Assembly (NCBI GenBank): GCA_046349355.1
Contig: JAXMCM010000019.1
Location: 186,001-250,000 of the forward strand
Length of the DNA: 64,000 nucleotides
Origin: CALKJU01 sp046349355
GTDB taxonomy: Bacteria; Pseudomonadota; Alphaproteobacteria; Geminicoccales; Geminicoccaceae
Direction of reading: 5' to 3'
Shown piece by piece: positions 27,687 through 37,767 of this stretch (its first letter is position 1; the number at the start of each line of letters is the position of its first letter). The notes under the pieces are model-generated. The model worked only from the letters and a program-made list of their open reading frames with translations, made no database searches and was not told the DNA's origin. The translations under genes and the position numbers were made by a program.

Positions 27687-29751
27687 ATGCGGATCGCCTG
27701 CGATACCGGCGGGACCTTCACCGATCTGGTCGTCGAGACGGCCGACGGCCTGAAGCTCTACAAGGCCTCGACGACGCCGGACGACCCGGTGCGCGGGGTG
27801 CTCGACGCGGTGTCCCTGGCCGCCGCCGATGCCGGCGTCGACCGCGCCACCTTCCTCGGCCGGACCGACACCTTCATCCACGGCACCACCCGGGCGATCA
27901 ACGCCATCCTCACCGGCAACACGGCGCGGACGGCGTTCCTCACGACCGAGGGCCATCCCGACATCCTCGTCATCCGCGAGGGCGGCCGGACCGAGCCCTT
28001 CAACTTCACCGTTCCCTATCCCGAGCCCTATGTCCCGCGGGCACTGACCTTCGAGGTCCCCGGGCGCATCGATGCCACCGGCGAGGTCGTCCGACCGCTG
28101 GATGAGGCCGCCGTCGCCGCGATCGCCGCGCAGCTGCGCGAGCGCGGCGTCGAGGCCGTGGCGGTCTGCCTGCTGTGGTCGGTGGCCAACCCGGCGCACG
28201 AGCGGCGCGTCGGCGAGCTGCTGGCCCGGCACCTGCCGGGCGTGCCGGTCACCCTGTCGCACGAGCTGAACCCCGGCCTGCGCGAGTACCGCCGCGCTTC
28301 CTCGGCCTGCATCGACGCCTCGCTGAAGCCCTTGATGCACGACTATCTGAGCCGGCTCGAGGCGCGCCTGCGCGAGGCCGGGCTCCAGGGCCGACTGCTG
28401 ATGGTCACCTCGCAGGGCGGGGTGATGGACGCCGCCGCCGTCGCCGAGGCGCCGATCCACGCCATCAACTCCGGCCCGGCCATGGCGCCGGTCGCCGGCC
28501 GGCTCTACGCGCGGCGCGACGCCGGCTCGGAGATCGCCATCGTCGCCGACACCGGCGGCACCAGCTACGACGTCAGCCTCGTCCGCCAGGGCCGCATCCC
28601 GTGGACCCGCGAGACCTGGCTGGGCCAGCCCTTCCGCGGCCACATGACCGGCTTCCCGTCGGTCGACGTGAAGAGCATCGGCGCCGGCGGCGGCTCGATC
28701 GCCTGGGTCGACAGCGGCGGCCTGCTCCGCGTCGGCCCGCAGAGCGCTCCGGCTCGACGCCCGGTCCGGCCTGCTACGGCCGCGGCGGCACCCGGCCGAC
28801 ACTCACCGACTGCTGCCTCGTGCTCGGCTGGCTCGATCCCGCCTTCTTCCTCGGCGGGGCGATGCGCCTCGACCTCGAGGCGGCGCGCGCCGCCCTGCGC
28901 GGCACCGAGGTCGCCGACCGGCTCGGCATGAGCCTCGAGGAGGCGGCCCACGCCGTGGTCGAGCTCGCCACCGAGAAGATGGTCGGTGCCATCGAGGACA
29001 TCACCGTCAACCAGGGCATCGATCCCGGCACCGCCGTGCTCGTCGGCGGCGGCGGGGCCGCCGGGCTCAACACCGTGGCGGTCGGCCGCCGGCTCGGCTG
29101 CGCCGCCGTGCTGATCCCGAGACCGGCGCCGCGCTCAGCGCCGCCGGCGCGCTGATGTCCGACCTGCACGCCGACTACGGCCGCATGCTGGTGGTCAAGA
29201 GCGAGGGCTTCGACGCTGCGGCGGTCAATGCCGTGCTCGCCGACCTCGAGGGCCGCTGCCAGGCCTTCATCGCAGGCCCGGGCCGCGACGCCCTGTCGTC
29301 GAGCATCGAGCTGTTCGTCGAGGCCCGCTACCCGCACCAGATCTGGGAGATCGAGGTGCCGCTGCGGGTCACCCGCTTCGCCGGCGACGCCGACCTCGCC
29401 GGCCTGCTCGCCGACTTCCACGCCACCCACCGGCAGATCTTCGCGATCGCCGACGACCAGTCGCCGATCGAGATGGTGACCTGGCGGGCCCGGGTCCGCT
29501 GCACGCTGCGCGCCGAGGGTACCGGCCAGCTCGCCGCCAGCACGGCCGACGCCACCGCCCGCGGCCGCCGCCGCGCCTGGTTCCGCGGGACCGGCTGGGT
29601 CGAGGCCGAGACCTGCCGCTTCGAGGCGATGCACGCCGACGAGACGGTGGCGGGCCCGGCCATCGTCGAATCCTCGTTCACCACCATCGTCGTCGACCCC
29701 GGCGCGGTCGCCCGGCGCACCGCCGGCGGCGGCCTGACGGTCAGCGTGTGA
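27687..29751 (+). CDS. hyuA: Hydantoinase/oxoprolinase subunit A, HyuA (frame broken twice)
   Basis: About 688 residues after repair near 28748 and 29122, the normal size for HyuA. N-terminus CDTGGTFTDLVVE and GTTRAINAIL form the ATP-binding actin-like fold; later IVADTGGTSYDVSLV, SIGAGGGSIAWVD, GPACYGRGGTRPTLTD and GGGGAAGLNTVAVGR. The C-terminal domain includes ESSFTTIVVDPGA. HyuA/HyuB pairs cleave hydantoins, 5-oxoproline or related lactams using ATP. The downstream gene encodes the B subunit. Start ATG 27687 has AAAGGGA upstream at a somewhat long spacing. Confidence 0.92.
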
Positions 29752-29762
29752 GGAGGGAGCCC

Positions 29763-31550
29763 ATGTCGACCCAGGCCGCCTCGGGAGCCCGGCTCGCGAT
29801 CCTCGCCAGCCGCTTCGACAGCGTCGTCAGCAAGATGGCCAACACCCTGTTCCGCACCGCCCGCTCGGGCGTGCTGAACTCCGGCCACGACTTCTCCTGC
29901 GCCCTGCTCACCGCCGACTGCCGGCTGCTGGCCGCGGCCGAGAGCCTGCCGGCGCACGTCATGCACGGGCCCGACCTCGTCGCGCGCTACGTCGCCTCGA
30001 TGCACGACGACCTGCGCCGCGGCGACGCCTTCCTCCACAACTCGCCCTACCACGGCAATTCGCACGCCGCCGACCACTGCCTGCTGGCGCCGGTGCTCGA
30101 CGACGCCGGCAAGCTGCGCTTCTGGGTCTTCACCAAGGCGCACCAGGCCGACTGCGGCAATGCCAAGCCGACGACCTATGTCGGCGACGCCCGCGACGTC
30201 TACGAGGAAGGGGCGCTGATCTTCCCGGCCGTCCGGGTCCAGCGCGACTACAAGGACATCGACGACATCATCCGCATGTGCCGGATGCGCATGCGCATTC
30301 CCGAGCAGTGGTGGGGCGACTACCTGGCCTCGCTGGGCTCGACCCGGGTCGGCGAGCGCGAGGTGATGGCGCTGGCGGCCGAGGTCGGCTGGGACGCGCT
30401 CGACGCCCATGCCGAGGCCTGGTTCGACTATTCCGAGCGGCGGATGGTCGAGGCGATCCGCAAGCTGCAGCCGGGCCACCGCATCGCCAACACCTGCCAC
30501 GACCCCTTCCCCGGCGTGCCCGACGGCATCCCGGTGAAGGTCGAGGTCGACATCGACACCGAGAACGCGATGGTCTCGGTCGACCTGCGCGACAATCCCG
30601 ACTGCCAGCCCTGCGGCCTCAACCTGACCGAGGCGACCTCGCTGGCCAACGCCATGATCGGCGTGTTCAACGCGCTCCGCGACCACACCGTCCCGGCCAA
30701 TGCCGGCAGCTTCCGCCGGGTGCGGATCCAGCTGCGCGAGAACTGCACCGTCGGCATCCCGCGCCACCCGGCCTCCTGCTCGGTGGCGACGACCAACCTC
30801 GCCGACCGCGTGTCGAGCCCTGTGCAGCGCGCCATCGCCGAGCTCTCGCCCGGCTACGGCATGGCCGAGGGCGGCCCGATCTTCCCGCCGGCCGGCGGCG
30901 TGATCTCCGGCGTCGACCCGCGCCGCGGCGGCGCCAGCTTCATCAACCAGGTCCATCTCGGCCTCACCGGCGGTGCGGGAGCGCCCACCGCCGACGGCTG
31001 GCTGACGCTCATCCATGTCGGCAACGCCGGCATGTGCCGCCACGACGGCATCGAGGTCGACGAGCTCGAGCACCCCATCCGCATCGCCGAGCGGCGCATC
31101 GTCACCGACAGCGAGGGCGCCGGCGAGTTCCGCGGCGCCCCCGGCGTGCGGGTCGAGCTCGGTCCCATTCCCGGCTGCCGGATGAAGATCCACTACACCG
31201 CCGACGGCATGATCAACGTCGCCAAGGGTGCGCGCGGCGGCCTCGAGGGCGGCCCGGTCCGCGCCTTCCGCCGCGAGGTCGACGGCCACCTCGAGCCGCA
31301 GCCGGCCTGCGCCGGCGTCGAGCTGGCACCCGGCCAGACCATCGTCTCGGTCTCTTCGGGCGGTGGCGGCTACGGGGCGCCCTGGAATCGCGACCCGGAG
31401 CGTGTGGCGCACGACGTCCGCGAGGGTTGGGTCAGCCGCGAACGGGCCCGCGACGTCTACGGCGTCGAGCTGGACGCAGACGGCGCCGTCCTCGCTGACG
31501 CCACGCGCCGCCGCCGCGCCGGCATGGCCGAATCCGGTCACCCGGGTTAG
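29763..31550 (+). CDS. hyuB: Hydantoinase/oxoprolinase subunit B, HyuB
   Basis: 595 residues, intact, ATG preceded by GAGGAGGGAGC. HyuB hallmarks: FRTARSGVLNSGHDFSCAL, HVMHGPDLVARYVASM, GDAFLHNSPYHGNSHAADHC, TKAHQADCGNAKPTTY and VSVSSGGGGYGAPWNR near the end. It forms the second half of the ATP-dependent lactam hydrolase with HyuA, 12 bases upstream. The nearby SDRs and transaminase may process the released product (inference). Confidence 0.93.
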   Translation: MSTQAASGARLAILASRFDSVVSKMANTLFRTARSGVLNSGHDFSCALLTADCRLLAAAESLPAHVMHGPDLVARYVASMHDDLRRGDAFLHNSPYHGNSHAADHCLLAPVLDDAGKLRFWVFTKAHQADCGNAKPTTYVGDARDVYEEGALIFPAVRVQRDYKDIDDIIRMCRMRMRIPEQWWGDYLASLGSTRVGEREVMALAAEVGWDALDAHAEAWFDYSERRMVEAIRKLQPGHRIANTCHDPFPGVPDGIPVKVEVDIDTENAMVSVDLRDNPDCQPCGLNLTEATSLANAMIGVFNALRDHTVPANAGSFRRVRIQLRENCTVGIPRHPASCSVATTNLADRVSSPVQRAIAELSPGYGMAEGGPIFPPAGGVISGVDPRRGGASFINQVHLGLTGGAGAPTADGWLTLIHVGNAGMCRHDGIEVDELEHPIRIAERRIVTDSEGAGEFRGAPGVRVELGPIPGCRMKIHYTADGMINVAKGARGGLEGGPVRAFRREVDGHLEPQPACAGVELAPGQTIVSVSSGGGGYGAPWNRDPERVAHDVREGWVSRERARDVYGVELDADGAVLADATRRRRAGMAESGHPG

Positions 31551-31567
31551 GCGCGAAAGAAAACCTC

Positions 31568-31596
31568 AAAGTCCTATTGACTTTATAGGCTATAGT
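31568..31596. promoter_or_regulatory. AT-rich nested dyads before dioxygenase-like gene
   Basis: AAAGTC-CTATT-GACTTT (31568-31584) and CCTAT-N7-ATAGG (31573-31589) interlock, followed by TATAGT at 31591-31596 as a possible -10. This is the most AT-rich spot for several kilobases and looks like an operator/promoter. I could not place a -35 with confidence. Confidence 0.45.
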
Positions 31597-31637
31597 CGCC
31601 GACGCTGCCTGCGGTTGTCGAACCGTGGAGCATGGCG

Positions 31638-32509
31638 ATGAGCATCCATGTCCGTACGCTGAGCCCGATGCTGGGCATCGAGGTCAGCGGGATCGACCTT
31701 GCCAGGTCGATCGGGCGCTGGCGGCGCGGCTGCGCCGCTACGCCGAGGAACATGCCCTGGTGGTCGTGCGCGGTCAGGCGATCATGCCGGAGCAGCAGGT
31801 CGCGCTGACCCGCCTGCTCGGCGAGCCCGAGCTGCATCCGGAGCCGCGCTTCCGGCTCGACGGCATTCCCGAGATCGTGCAGGTCGGCGACCGTTTCGAC
31901 GGCGACACCCCGACTGCCCTGCCCGAGCGGTTCGGCCGTTGGCGCTCCGACCTGTCCTACCTCGAGCGACCGGGCGACCTCTCGGTCCTGGTCCCGTCGC
32001 GCCTCCCCGAAGCCGGCGCGCTCATCGAGTTCGCCAGCATGCGGGCCGCCTTTGCAGCCCTGCCGCAGCGCCTCGTCCGCAACCTCGAACGGCTCAGCGC
32101 GCTGCACGACTACGCGCATCGCGCCAGGCGCTACGGCGCCCTCGGCTGGCTGTGGCCCTCGGCCAGCGGCGGGCTGCGCCCCGTCGAGCATCCAGTCGTC
32201 CGCACCGACCCGTCCGGCCGGCCGGTGCTCTTCGTCAACGAATGCTTCACGACGCGCATCATCGAGCACGACGAGGAGGAGAGCAGCCGCCTGCTGGCGC
32301 TGCTGTTCCACCACCAGAACCGTCCGGAGTTCCGCTACGCCCACCGGCTGCAACCCGACGACGTCCTGCTGTGGGACAACCGGACGGTCATCCACCGCAC
32401 GCCGGTCGGTTCCGCGGGCCCGCGCCTTGCGCATCGCACCACCGTGCGCGGCGAGCGCCCGGTCGCCGCTGCCGGCGCCAGTGACCTGCTGCTCGCCCTG
32501 ACCGGCTGA
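31638..32509 (+). CDS. TauD/TfdA family dioxygenase-like protein lacking first iron ligand (frame broken once)
   Basis: About 290 residues. The ATG at 31638 has GGAG at 8 bases; an ATG six bases earlier is too close to it. N-terminus MSIHVRTLSPMLGIEVSGID is followed by a one-base frame break near 31705 and then ALAARLRRYAEEHALVVVRG. Fold-defining segments are intact: PEIVQVGDRFDG, LFVNECFTTRI, PDDVLLWDNRTVIHRTP (distal His) and HRTTVRGERP (oxoglutarate-binding Arg). However, the HxD motif reads GRWRSDLSYLERPG: Arg stands where the first iron-binding His should be. Catalysis by the usual Fe(II)/2-oxoglutarate route is therefore doubtful. Confidence 0.82.
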
Positions 32510-32592
32510 GCCGCCGGGCCGGGTGGTTCCCGTCGCCGGAGCGCGCTGGTAGGAGAGCGCCCGCGCCGCGCCGGCGCCGGAGTCCCTGTCGC

Positions 32593-33960
32593 ATGAGCCC
32601 GTCGGCCAACACCGCGCGCTGGGTCGAGCTCGACCGCCAGCACCACCTGCACCCGTTCACCACCTTCCGCGAGCTGGCCGGCAAGGGCAGCCGGATCATC
32701 GTCCGGGCCGAGGGCTGCTACCTCTGGGACAGCGAGGGCAACCGCATCCTCGACGGCATGTCGGGCCTGTGGTGCGTCAACGTCGGCTACGGCCGCGAGC
32801 GGCTCGCCCGCGTCGCCTACGAGCAGATGAAGGAGCTGCCCTACTACAACACCTTCTTCCAGTGCAGCACGCCGGCACCGATCGAGCTCGCCGCCAAGCT
32901 GGTCGAGATCCTGCCGCCGGGCTTCGAGCGCATCTTCTTCACCAGCTCCGGCTCGGAATCCAACGACACCGTCATCAAGGCCGTCTGGTACTACTGGAAC
33001 CTCGCCGGCAAGCCGCAGAAGAAGCACTTCATCGCCCGCAACCTCGGCTACCACGGCGTCGGCGTCGGCTCGGCCAGCCTGACCGGCATGCCGTTCATGC
33101 ACGCGCCGTTCGACCTGCCGCTGCCGCGCTTCCACCACATCGGCAACCCCTACTGGTTCGCCGAGGGCGGCGACCTCGAGCCGGCCGCGTTCGGCCTCAA
33201 GGCGGCGCGCGAGCTCGAGGCGAAGATCCTCGAGCTGGGGCCCGAGAACGTCGCCGCCTTCATCGGCGAGCCGATCCAGGGCGCCGGCGGCGTCATCATC
33301 CCGCCCGACACCTACTGGCCCGAGGTCGAGCGCATCTGCCGCAAGCACGACGTGCTGCTGATCGCCGACGAGGTCATCTGCGGCTTCGGCCGCACCGGCA
33401 GCTGGTGGGGCAACCAGACCTTCGGCTTCACCCCCGACGCGATCAGCATGGCCAAGGGCCTGAGCTCCGGCTACCAGCCGATCGCCGCCGTCGCCTTCGG
33501 GCCGCGCCTGGGCGAGGCGCTGTTCAACGCCGAGAAGGAGTTCGCCCACGGCGTCACCTATGCCGGCCATCCCGTGGCCAGTGCGGTGGCGCTCGAGAAC
33601 ATCCGGATCATGGAGGAGGAGGGCCTCGCCACCCGCGCCGCCGGACCGATCGGCCGCTACTTCGCCGAGCGCCTCGCCAGCCTCGCCGATCATCCGCTGG
33701 TCGGCGAGGTCCGCACCTGCGGCCTGATCGCCTGCATCGAGCTCGTCAGGGACAAGAAGACCCGCGCCACCTTCACGCCGGCGGGCCGGTTCGGCACGGC
33801 CGTGCGCGACATGAGCGTGCGCAACGGGCTGGTCATGCGCGCCATCCGCGACGGCATGGTGCTGGCCCCGCCGCTGATCGTCACCGAGGCGCAGGTCGAC
33901 GAGATCGTCGAGAAGGCCCGGCGGACCTTCGACGAGGCGCTGGCCATCCGGCCGGAGTGA
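32593..33960 (+). CDS. Class III omega-aminotransferase (putrescine/beta-alanine:pyruvate type)
   Basis: 455 residues, intact. Starts WVELDRQHHLHPFTTFRELA; PLP site FFTSSGSESNDTVIKAVWYY, substrate region GYHGVGVGSASLTG, Asp in LLIADEVICGFGRTGSWW, and Schiff-base Lys in ISMAKGLSSGYQPIAA. These patterns match omega-transaminases such as SpuC-type putrescine:pyruvate and beta-alanine:pyruvate enzymes. With the PuuA/PuuD-like genes in the same window it could feed amine catabolism, though about 10 kb separates them. Confidence 0.93.
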   Translation: MSPSANTARWVELDRQHHLHPFTTFRELAGKGSRIIVRAEGCYLWDSEGNRILDGMSGLWCVNVGYGRERLARVAYEQMKELPYYNTFFQCSTPAPIELAAKLVEILPPGFERIFFTSSGSESNDTVIKAVWYYWNLAGKPQKKHFIARNLGYHGVGVGSASLTGMPFMHAPFDLPLPRFHHIGNPYWFAEGGDLEPAAFGLKAARELEAKILELGPENVAAFIGEPIQGAGGVIIPPDTYWPEVERICRKHDVLLIADEVICGFGRTGSWWGNQTFGFTPDAISMAKGLSSGYQPIAAVAFGPRLGEALFNAEKEFAHGVTYAGHPVASAVALENIRIMEEEGLATRAAGPIGRYFAERLASLADHPLVGEVRTCGLIACIELVRDKKTRATFTPAGRFGTAVRDMSVRNGLVMRAIRDGMVLAPPLIVTEAQVDEIVEKARRTFDEALAIRPE

Positions 33961-33980
33961 CGCATCCCGGCTCGCTAGGC

Positions 33981-33994
33981 GCGGCGCCGGCCGC
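33981..33994 (+). terminator. Weak hairpin after omega-aminotransferase
   Basis: GCGGC-GCCG-GCCGC followed by TTGTTA. A short GC stem with a few T residues, 20 bases past the stop codon. TTATAG at 33998-34003 could instead serve as a -10 for the next gene. Confidence 0.3.
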
Positions 33995-34129
33995 TTGTTA
34001 TAGCGGGTGCAGGAAACGAATGTGCATGGGTGGGTTGCGCTTGCGGCACCGCCCGGGCGATCGGGAGGCGTCAACGGTGAGCGCAGCGGATCACGCTGGC
34101 GTTGCGCGCTAAGGGGCGAGACCCGACCC

Positions 34130-36061
34130 TTGGCCGAACCGTCGACCCCTGAGCTCGACACCTTCCCCCGGCTGCTGATGCACAACGCCGCCCGCTGGCC
34201 CGGCGAGGTCGCCATGCGGGAGAAGGAGTACGGCATCTGGCAGCCCTACACCTGGGCGCAGGTGGCGGACGAGGTCCGGCGGATCGCCTTCGGCCTGCAC
34301 GCGCTGGGCGTGCAGCGCGGCCAGGTGGTGGCCATCATCGGCCGCAACCGGCCCAACTGGGTCTGGGCCGAGCTTGCCGCCCACTGCCTCGGCTGCATGA
34401 CCATCGGCATCTACGCCGACGTGCTGGCGCAGGAGGCCGGCTACCTGCTGGCCGCCTCGGGGGCGGTCGTCGCCGTTGCCGAGGACGAGGAGCAGGTCGA
34501 CAAGCTGCTCGAGATCGGCGAGGCCGCTGCCGCCCTCCGCCACATCGTCGTCCACGATCCGCGCGGCATGCGGAAGTACCACGACCCGCGGCTGGTCTCG
34601 TGGGAAGCGCTGCAGGCGAAGGCGGCCGACCTGGCGCGTGCCGAGCCCGGCCTCGTCGACGCCGAGATCGCCAGGGGTCGCGGCGACGATGTCGGCATCC
34701 TCTGCACCACCTCGGGGACCACCTCGAACCCGAAGCTGGCGATGCTCCAGTTCGGGCCGTTCCTCAGCCACATCGCCGCCTACCTCCGCGCCGACCCGCG
34801 CGGGCCGGGCGACGAGTATGTCTGCATGCTGCCGCTGCCGTGGATCATGGAGCAGGTCTACGTCCTGGCGATGCCGCTGCTCTGCCGGATCCGGGTGAAT
34901 TTCCCGGAGAGTGCCGAGACCGCCATGCAGGACATGCGCGAGATCGGCCCCACCCACCTGCTGCTGGCACCGCGCGTCTGGGAGCAGATGGCGGCCGACA
35001 TCCGCGCCCGGATGATGGACGCCAACGCCGTCAGCCGCTGGATCTTCGCCACCGGCCTCGACCTCGCGCTGCAGGCGCTGGAACGCGGCACGCGCTCGCC
35101 CCTCGCCGACGCCATGCTGATGGGTGCCCTGCGCGACCGCCTGGGCTTCAGCCGGGTCCGCTCGGCCGCCACCGGCGGCTCGGCGCTGGGGCCGGACACC
35201 TTCCGCTTCTTCCTGGCGCTCGGCGTGCCGCTGCGCCAGCTCTACGGCCAGACCGAGCTCAGCGGCGCCTACACGCTGCAGGACGGCGAGGGCATCGACA
35301 CCGACACCTCAGGCCTGCCCTTCGACAACACCCAGGTCCGGATCGAGGACCCCGATCCGAACGGCGTCGGCGAGATCGTCACCCGCCACAGCGGCATGTT
35401 CAAGGGCTACTTCCGCAACCCCGAGGCCACCCGCGAGACGCTGACCGCCGACGGCTGGATGCGCACCGGCGACGCCGGCTACCTCGACGACAAGGGGCGG
35501 CTCGTCGTCATCGACCGGGTGAAGGACATCGCCACCACCAGCTCCGGCACCCGCTTCTCCCCGCAGTTCATCGAAAACAAGCTGAAGTTCTCGCCCTATA
35601 TCGGCGAGTGCGTGGTGCTCGGCGACGGCCGGCCCTGGCTGGGGGCGATCCTCTGCATCCGCTACGCCATGGTCGCCAAGTGGGCCGAGGCGCGCCACAT
35701 CGGCTTCACCACCTACCAGAACCTCTCGGCCAACCCCGAGGTCGAGGCGCTCGTTGCCGGCGAGGTCGCCAGGGTCAACGCCTCGCTGCCGCCGGCCCAG
35801 CGCATCCGCCGCTATCTCCTGCTCTACAAGGAGCTCGACGCCGACGACGGCGAGCTGACGCGGACCCGCAAGGTCCGCCGCGGCGTCGTCGACGAGCGCT
35901 ACCGGACCATCATCGACGCGCTCTACGCCGGCCTGCCGCGGGTGCGGATCGAGACCCGCGTCACCTTCGAGGACGGCCGCCAGGGCCAGGTCAGCGCCGA
36001 CCTCGCGCTGCACGACGCGCCGGCGGCCGAGGCCGGCGAGCCGCAGCGCGACGCCGCATGA
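34130..36061 (+). CDS. AMP-dependent acyl-CoA synthetase (long-chain/aryl type)
   Basis: About 643 residues from a TTG at 34130 with AAGGGGCGAG upstream; a GTG at 34007 would add 41 residues of non-family sequence. ANL-superfamily motifs: GILCTTSGTTSNPK (P-loop), ATGGSALGPDTF, LYGQTELSGAY, GWMRTGDAGYLDDKGR, IDRVKDIATTSSG and a C-terminal TRTRKVRRGVVDERY. It activates a carboxylic acid to its CoA thioester. Its stop overlaps the ABC ATPase start (ATGA 36058), making it the first gene of the Liv cluster; the imported acid is probably its substrate. Confidence 0.9.
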   Translation: MAEPSTPELDTFPRLLMHNAARWPGEVAMREKEYGIWQPYTWAQVADEVRRIAFGLHALGVQRGQVVAIIGRNRPNWVWAELAAHCLGCMTIGIYADVLAQEAGYLLAASGAVVAVAEDEEQVDKLLEIGEAAAALRHIVVHDPRGMRKYHDPRLVSWEALQAKAADLARAEPGLVDAEIARGRGDDVGILCTTSGTTSNPKLAMLQFGPFLSHIAAYLRADPRGPGDEYVCMLPLPWIMEQVYVLAMPLLCRIRVNFPESAETAMQDMREIGPTHLLLAPRVWEQMAADIRARMMDANAVSRWIFATGLDLALQALERGTRSPLADAMLMGALRDRLGFSRVRSAATGGSALGPDTFRFFLALGVPLRQLYGQTELSGAYTLQDGEGIDTDTSGLPFDNTQVRIEDPDPNGVGEIVTRHSGMFKGYFRNPEATRETLTADGWMRTGDAGYLDDKGRLVVIDRVKDIATTSSGTRFSPQFIENKLKFSPYIGECVVLGDGRPWLGAILCIRYAMVAKWAEARHIGFTTYQNLSANPEVEALVAGEVARVNASLPPAQRIRRYLLLYKELDADDGELTRTRKVRRGVVDERYRTIIDALYAGLPRVRIETRVTFEDGRQGQVSADLALHDAPAAEAGEPQRDAA

Positions 36062-36867
36062 CCGCAGCGACGCCGCCCCGCCGCGAGCGCGCCATCGGCG
36101 ACGTGCTGCTGGCCGTCGACAACATCTCGCTGCGCTTCGGCGGCGTGCGCGCGCTGAGCAACATCAGCTTCGACATCCGCAAGGGCGAGATCCGCGCCAT
36201 CATCGGCCCGAACGGTGCGGGCAAGTCGTCGATGCTCAACGTCATCAACGGCTTCTACCACCCGCAGGAGGGCCGGATCCTGTGGCGCGGCCGGGCGCGC
36301 CCGCGGATGCGGCCGCACGAGGCGGCCCGCGGCGGGATCGCCCGGACCTTCCAGAACATCGCGCTGTTCAAGGGCATGTCGACCCTCGACAACATCATGA
36401 CCGGGCGGATGCTGAAGATGCGCGGCAGCCTGATCGAGCAGGCGCTGTGGATCGGCCGCGCCCGCCGCGAGGAGCTCGAGCACCGCGCCTTCGTCGAGCG
36501 GATCATCGACTTCCTCGAGATCCAGGCGATCCGCCACGTGCCCGTCGGCAAGCTGCCCTACGGCCTGCAGAAGCGGGTCGAGCTGGCCCGCGCGCTGGCC
36601 GCCGAGCCCGAGCTCCTGCTGCTCGACGAGCCGATGGCCGGCATGAACGTCGAGGAGAAGGAGGACATGTGCCGCTTCGTGCTCGACGCCAACGAGGCGT
36701 TCGGCACCACGGTGGCGCTGATCGAGCACGACATGAGCGTGGTCATGGACATCAGCGACCGGGTCGTCGTGCTCGACTACGGCCGCAAGCTGGCCGACGG
36801 CACGCCCGACGAGGTCCGTCGCGACCCCGAGGTCATCCGCGCCTATCTCGGCGGCGCCGGTGGCTGA
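36058..36867 (+). CDS. livG: ABC transporter ATP-binding protein, LivG-like
   Basis: 269 residues, intact. Walker A GPNGAGKSSMLNVING, Q-loop ARTFQNIALFKGMSTLDNI, signature region KLPYGLQKRVELARAL, Walker B LLLLDEPMAGMN and switch His ALIEHDMSVVMDIS. The LivG-specific insertion between Walker A and signature is present. One of two ATPases of a branched-chain-amino-acid-type (HAAT) importer. Confidence 0.92.
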   Translation: MTAATPPRRERAIGDVLLAVDNISLRFGGVRALSNISFDIRKGEIRAIIGPNGAGKSSMLNVINGFYHPQEGRILWRGRARPRMRPHEAARGGIARTFQNIALFKGMSTLDNIMTGRMLKMRGSLIEQALWIGRARREELEHRAFVERIIDFLEIQAIRHVPVGKLPYGLQKRVELARALAAEPELLLLDEPMAGMNVEEKEDMCRFVLDANEAFGTTVALIEHDMSVVMDISDRVVVLDYGRKLADGTPDEVRRDPEVIRAYLGGAGG

Positions 36868-37763
36868 CCTCGGCCCCTTCCTCGAGGTCGTCCTCGGCGG
36901 GCTGATGAGCGGCGTGCTCTACAGCCTCGTCGCGCTGGGCTTCGTCCTCATCTTCAAGGCTTCCGGGGTGTTCAACTACGCCCAGGGTGCCATGGTGCTG
37001 TTCGCCGCCCTGGCGCTGGTCCGCCTCGCCGAGTTCGTGCCGCTGCCGCTGGCGCTGCTGCTGGCGGCGGCGATCATGGTGGTCGTCGCCTTCGCCGTGG
37101 AGCGCGTCGTGCTGCGCCCGCTGGTCGGCCAGCCGCCGCTCACCCTGTTCATGGCGACCATCGGCATCGCCTTCGTCCTCGACGGCCTCGGCCAGTCGAT
37201 CTGGGGCTCGGACGCCTACACGCTGCACCTCGGCATCCCGGCCAATCCGTGGTTCATCCTCGACGGCATCTTCCCGGGCGGCATCCTGCTCAGCCCGATC
37301 GACGTGTTCGCCGCGGCGATCGCCGGCGCTGGTGATCGCGCTGTCGCTGTTCTTCCACACCACCCGCACCGGCCGCGCCCTGCGCGCCGTCGCCGACGAC
37401 CACCAGGCGGCCCAGTCGGTCGGCATCCCGCTCAACCGGATCTGGCTGATCGTCTGGTCGGTCGCCGGCATCGTCGCCCTCGTCGCCGGCATGGCCTGGG
37501 GCAGCAAGCTCGGCGTCCAGTTCTCGCTGGCCGCCGTGGCGCTGAAGGCGCTGCCCGTGCTGATCCTCGGCGGCCTGACCTCGGTGCCCGGGGCCATCGT
37601 CGGCGGCCTGCTGATCGGCGCCGGCGAGAAGGTCGCCGAGGTCTATCTCGGGCCGTCGCTCGGCGGCGGCATCGAGAACTGGTTCGCCTACGTCCTCGCC
37701 CTCGTCGTCCTGCTGGTCCGTCCGCAGGGCCTGTTCGGCGAGCGCATCATCGAGCGGATCTAG
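36860..37763 (+). CDS. livH: ABC transporter permease, LivH-like (frame broken once)
   Basis: About 301 residues from a GTG at 36860 overlapping the livG stop. Membrane helices with YSLVALGFVLIFKASGVFNYAQGA, TLFMATIGIAFVLDGLGQS, and after a break near 37327 (two bases missing in a GCGC run) TGRALRAVADDHQAAQSVGI and LILGGLTSVPGAIVGGLLIG. Full-length LivH when repaired. Confidence 0.9.
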
Positions 37764-37767
37764 GCCG

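Noticed and set aside
29328..31541. Very long antisense frame (over 700 codons) opposite HyuA/HyuB
   Set aside because: HyuB is intact and typical; the antisense product is low-complexity with no recognisable fold.
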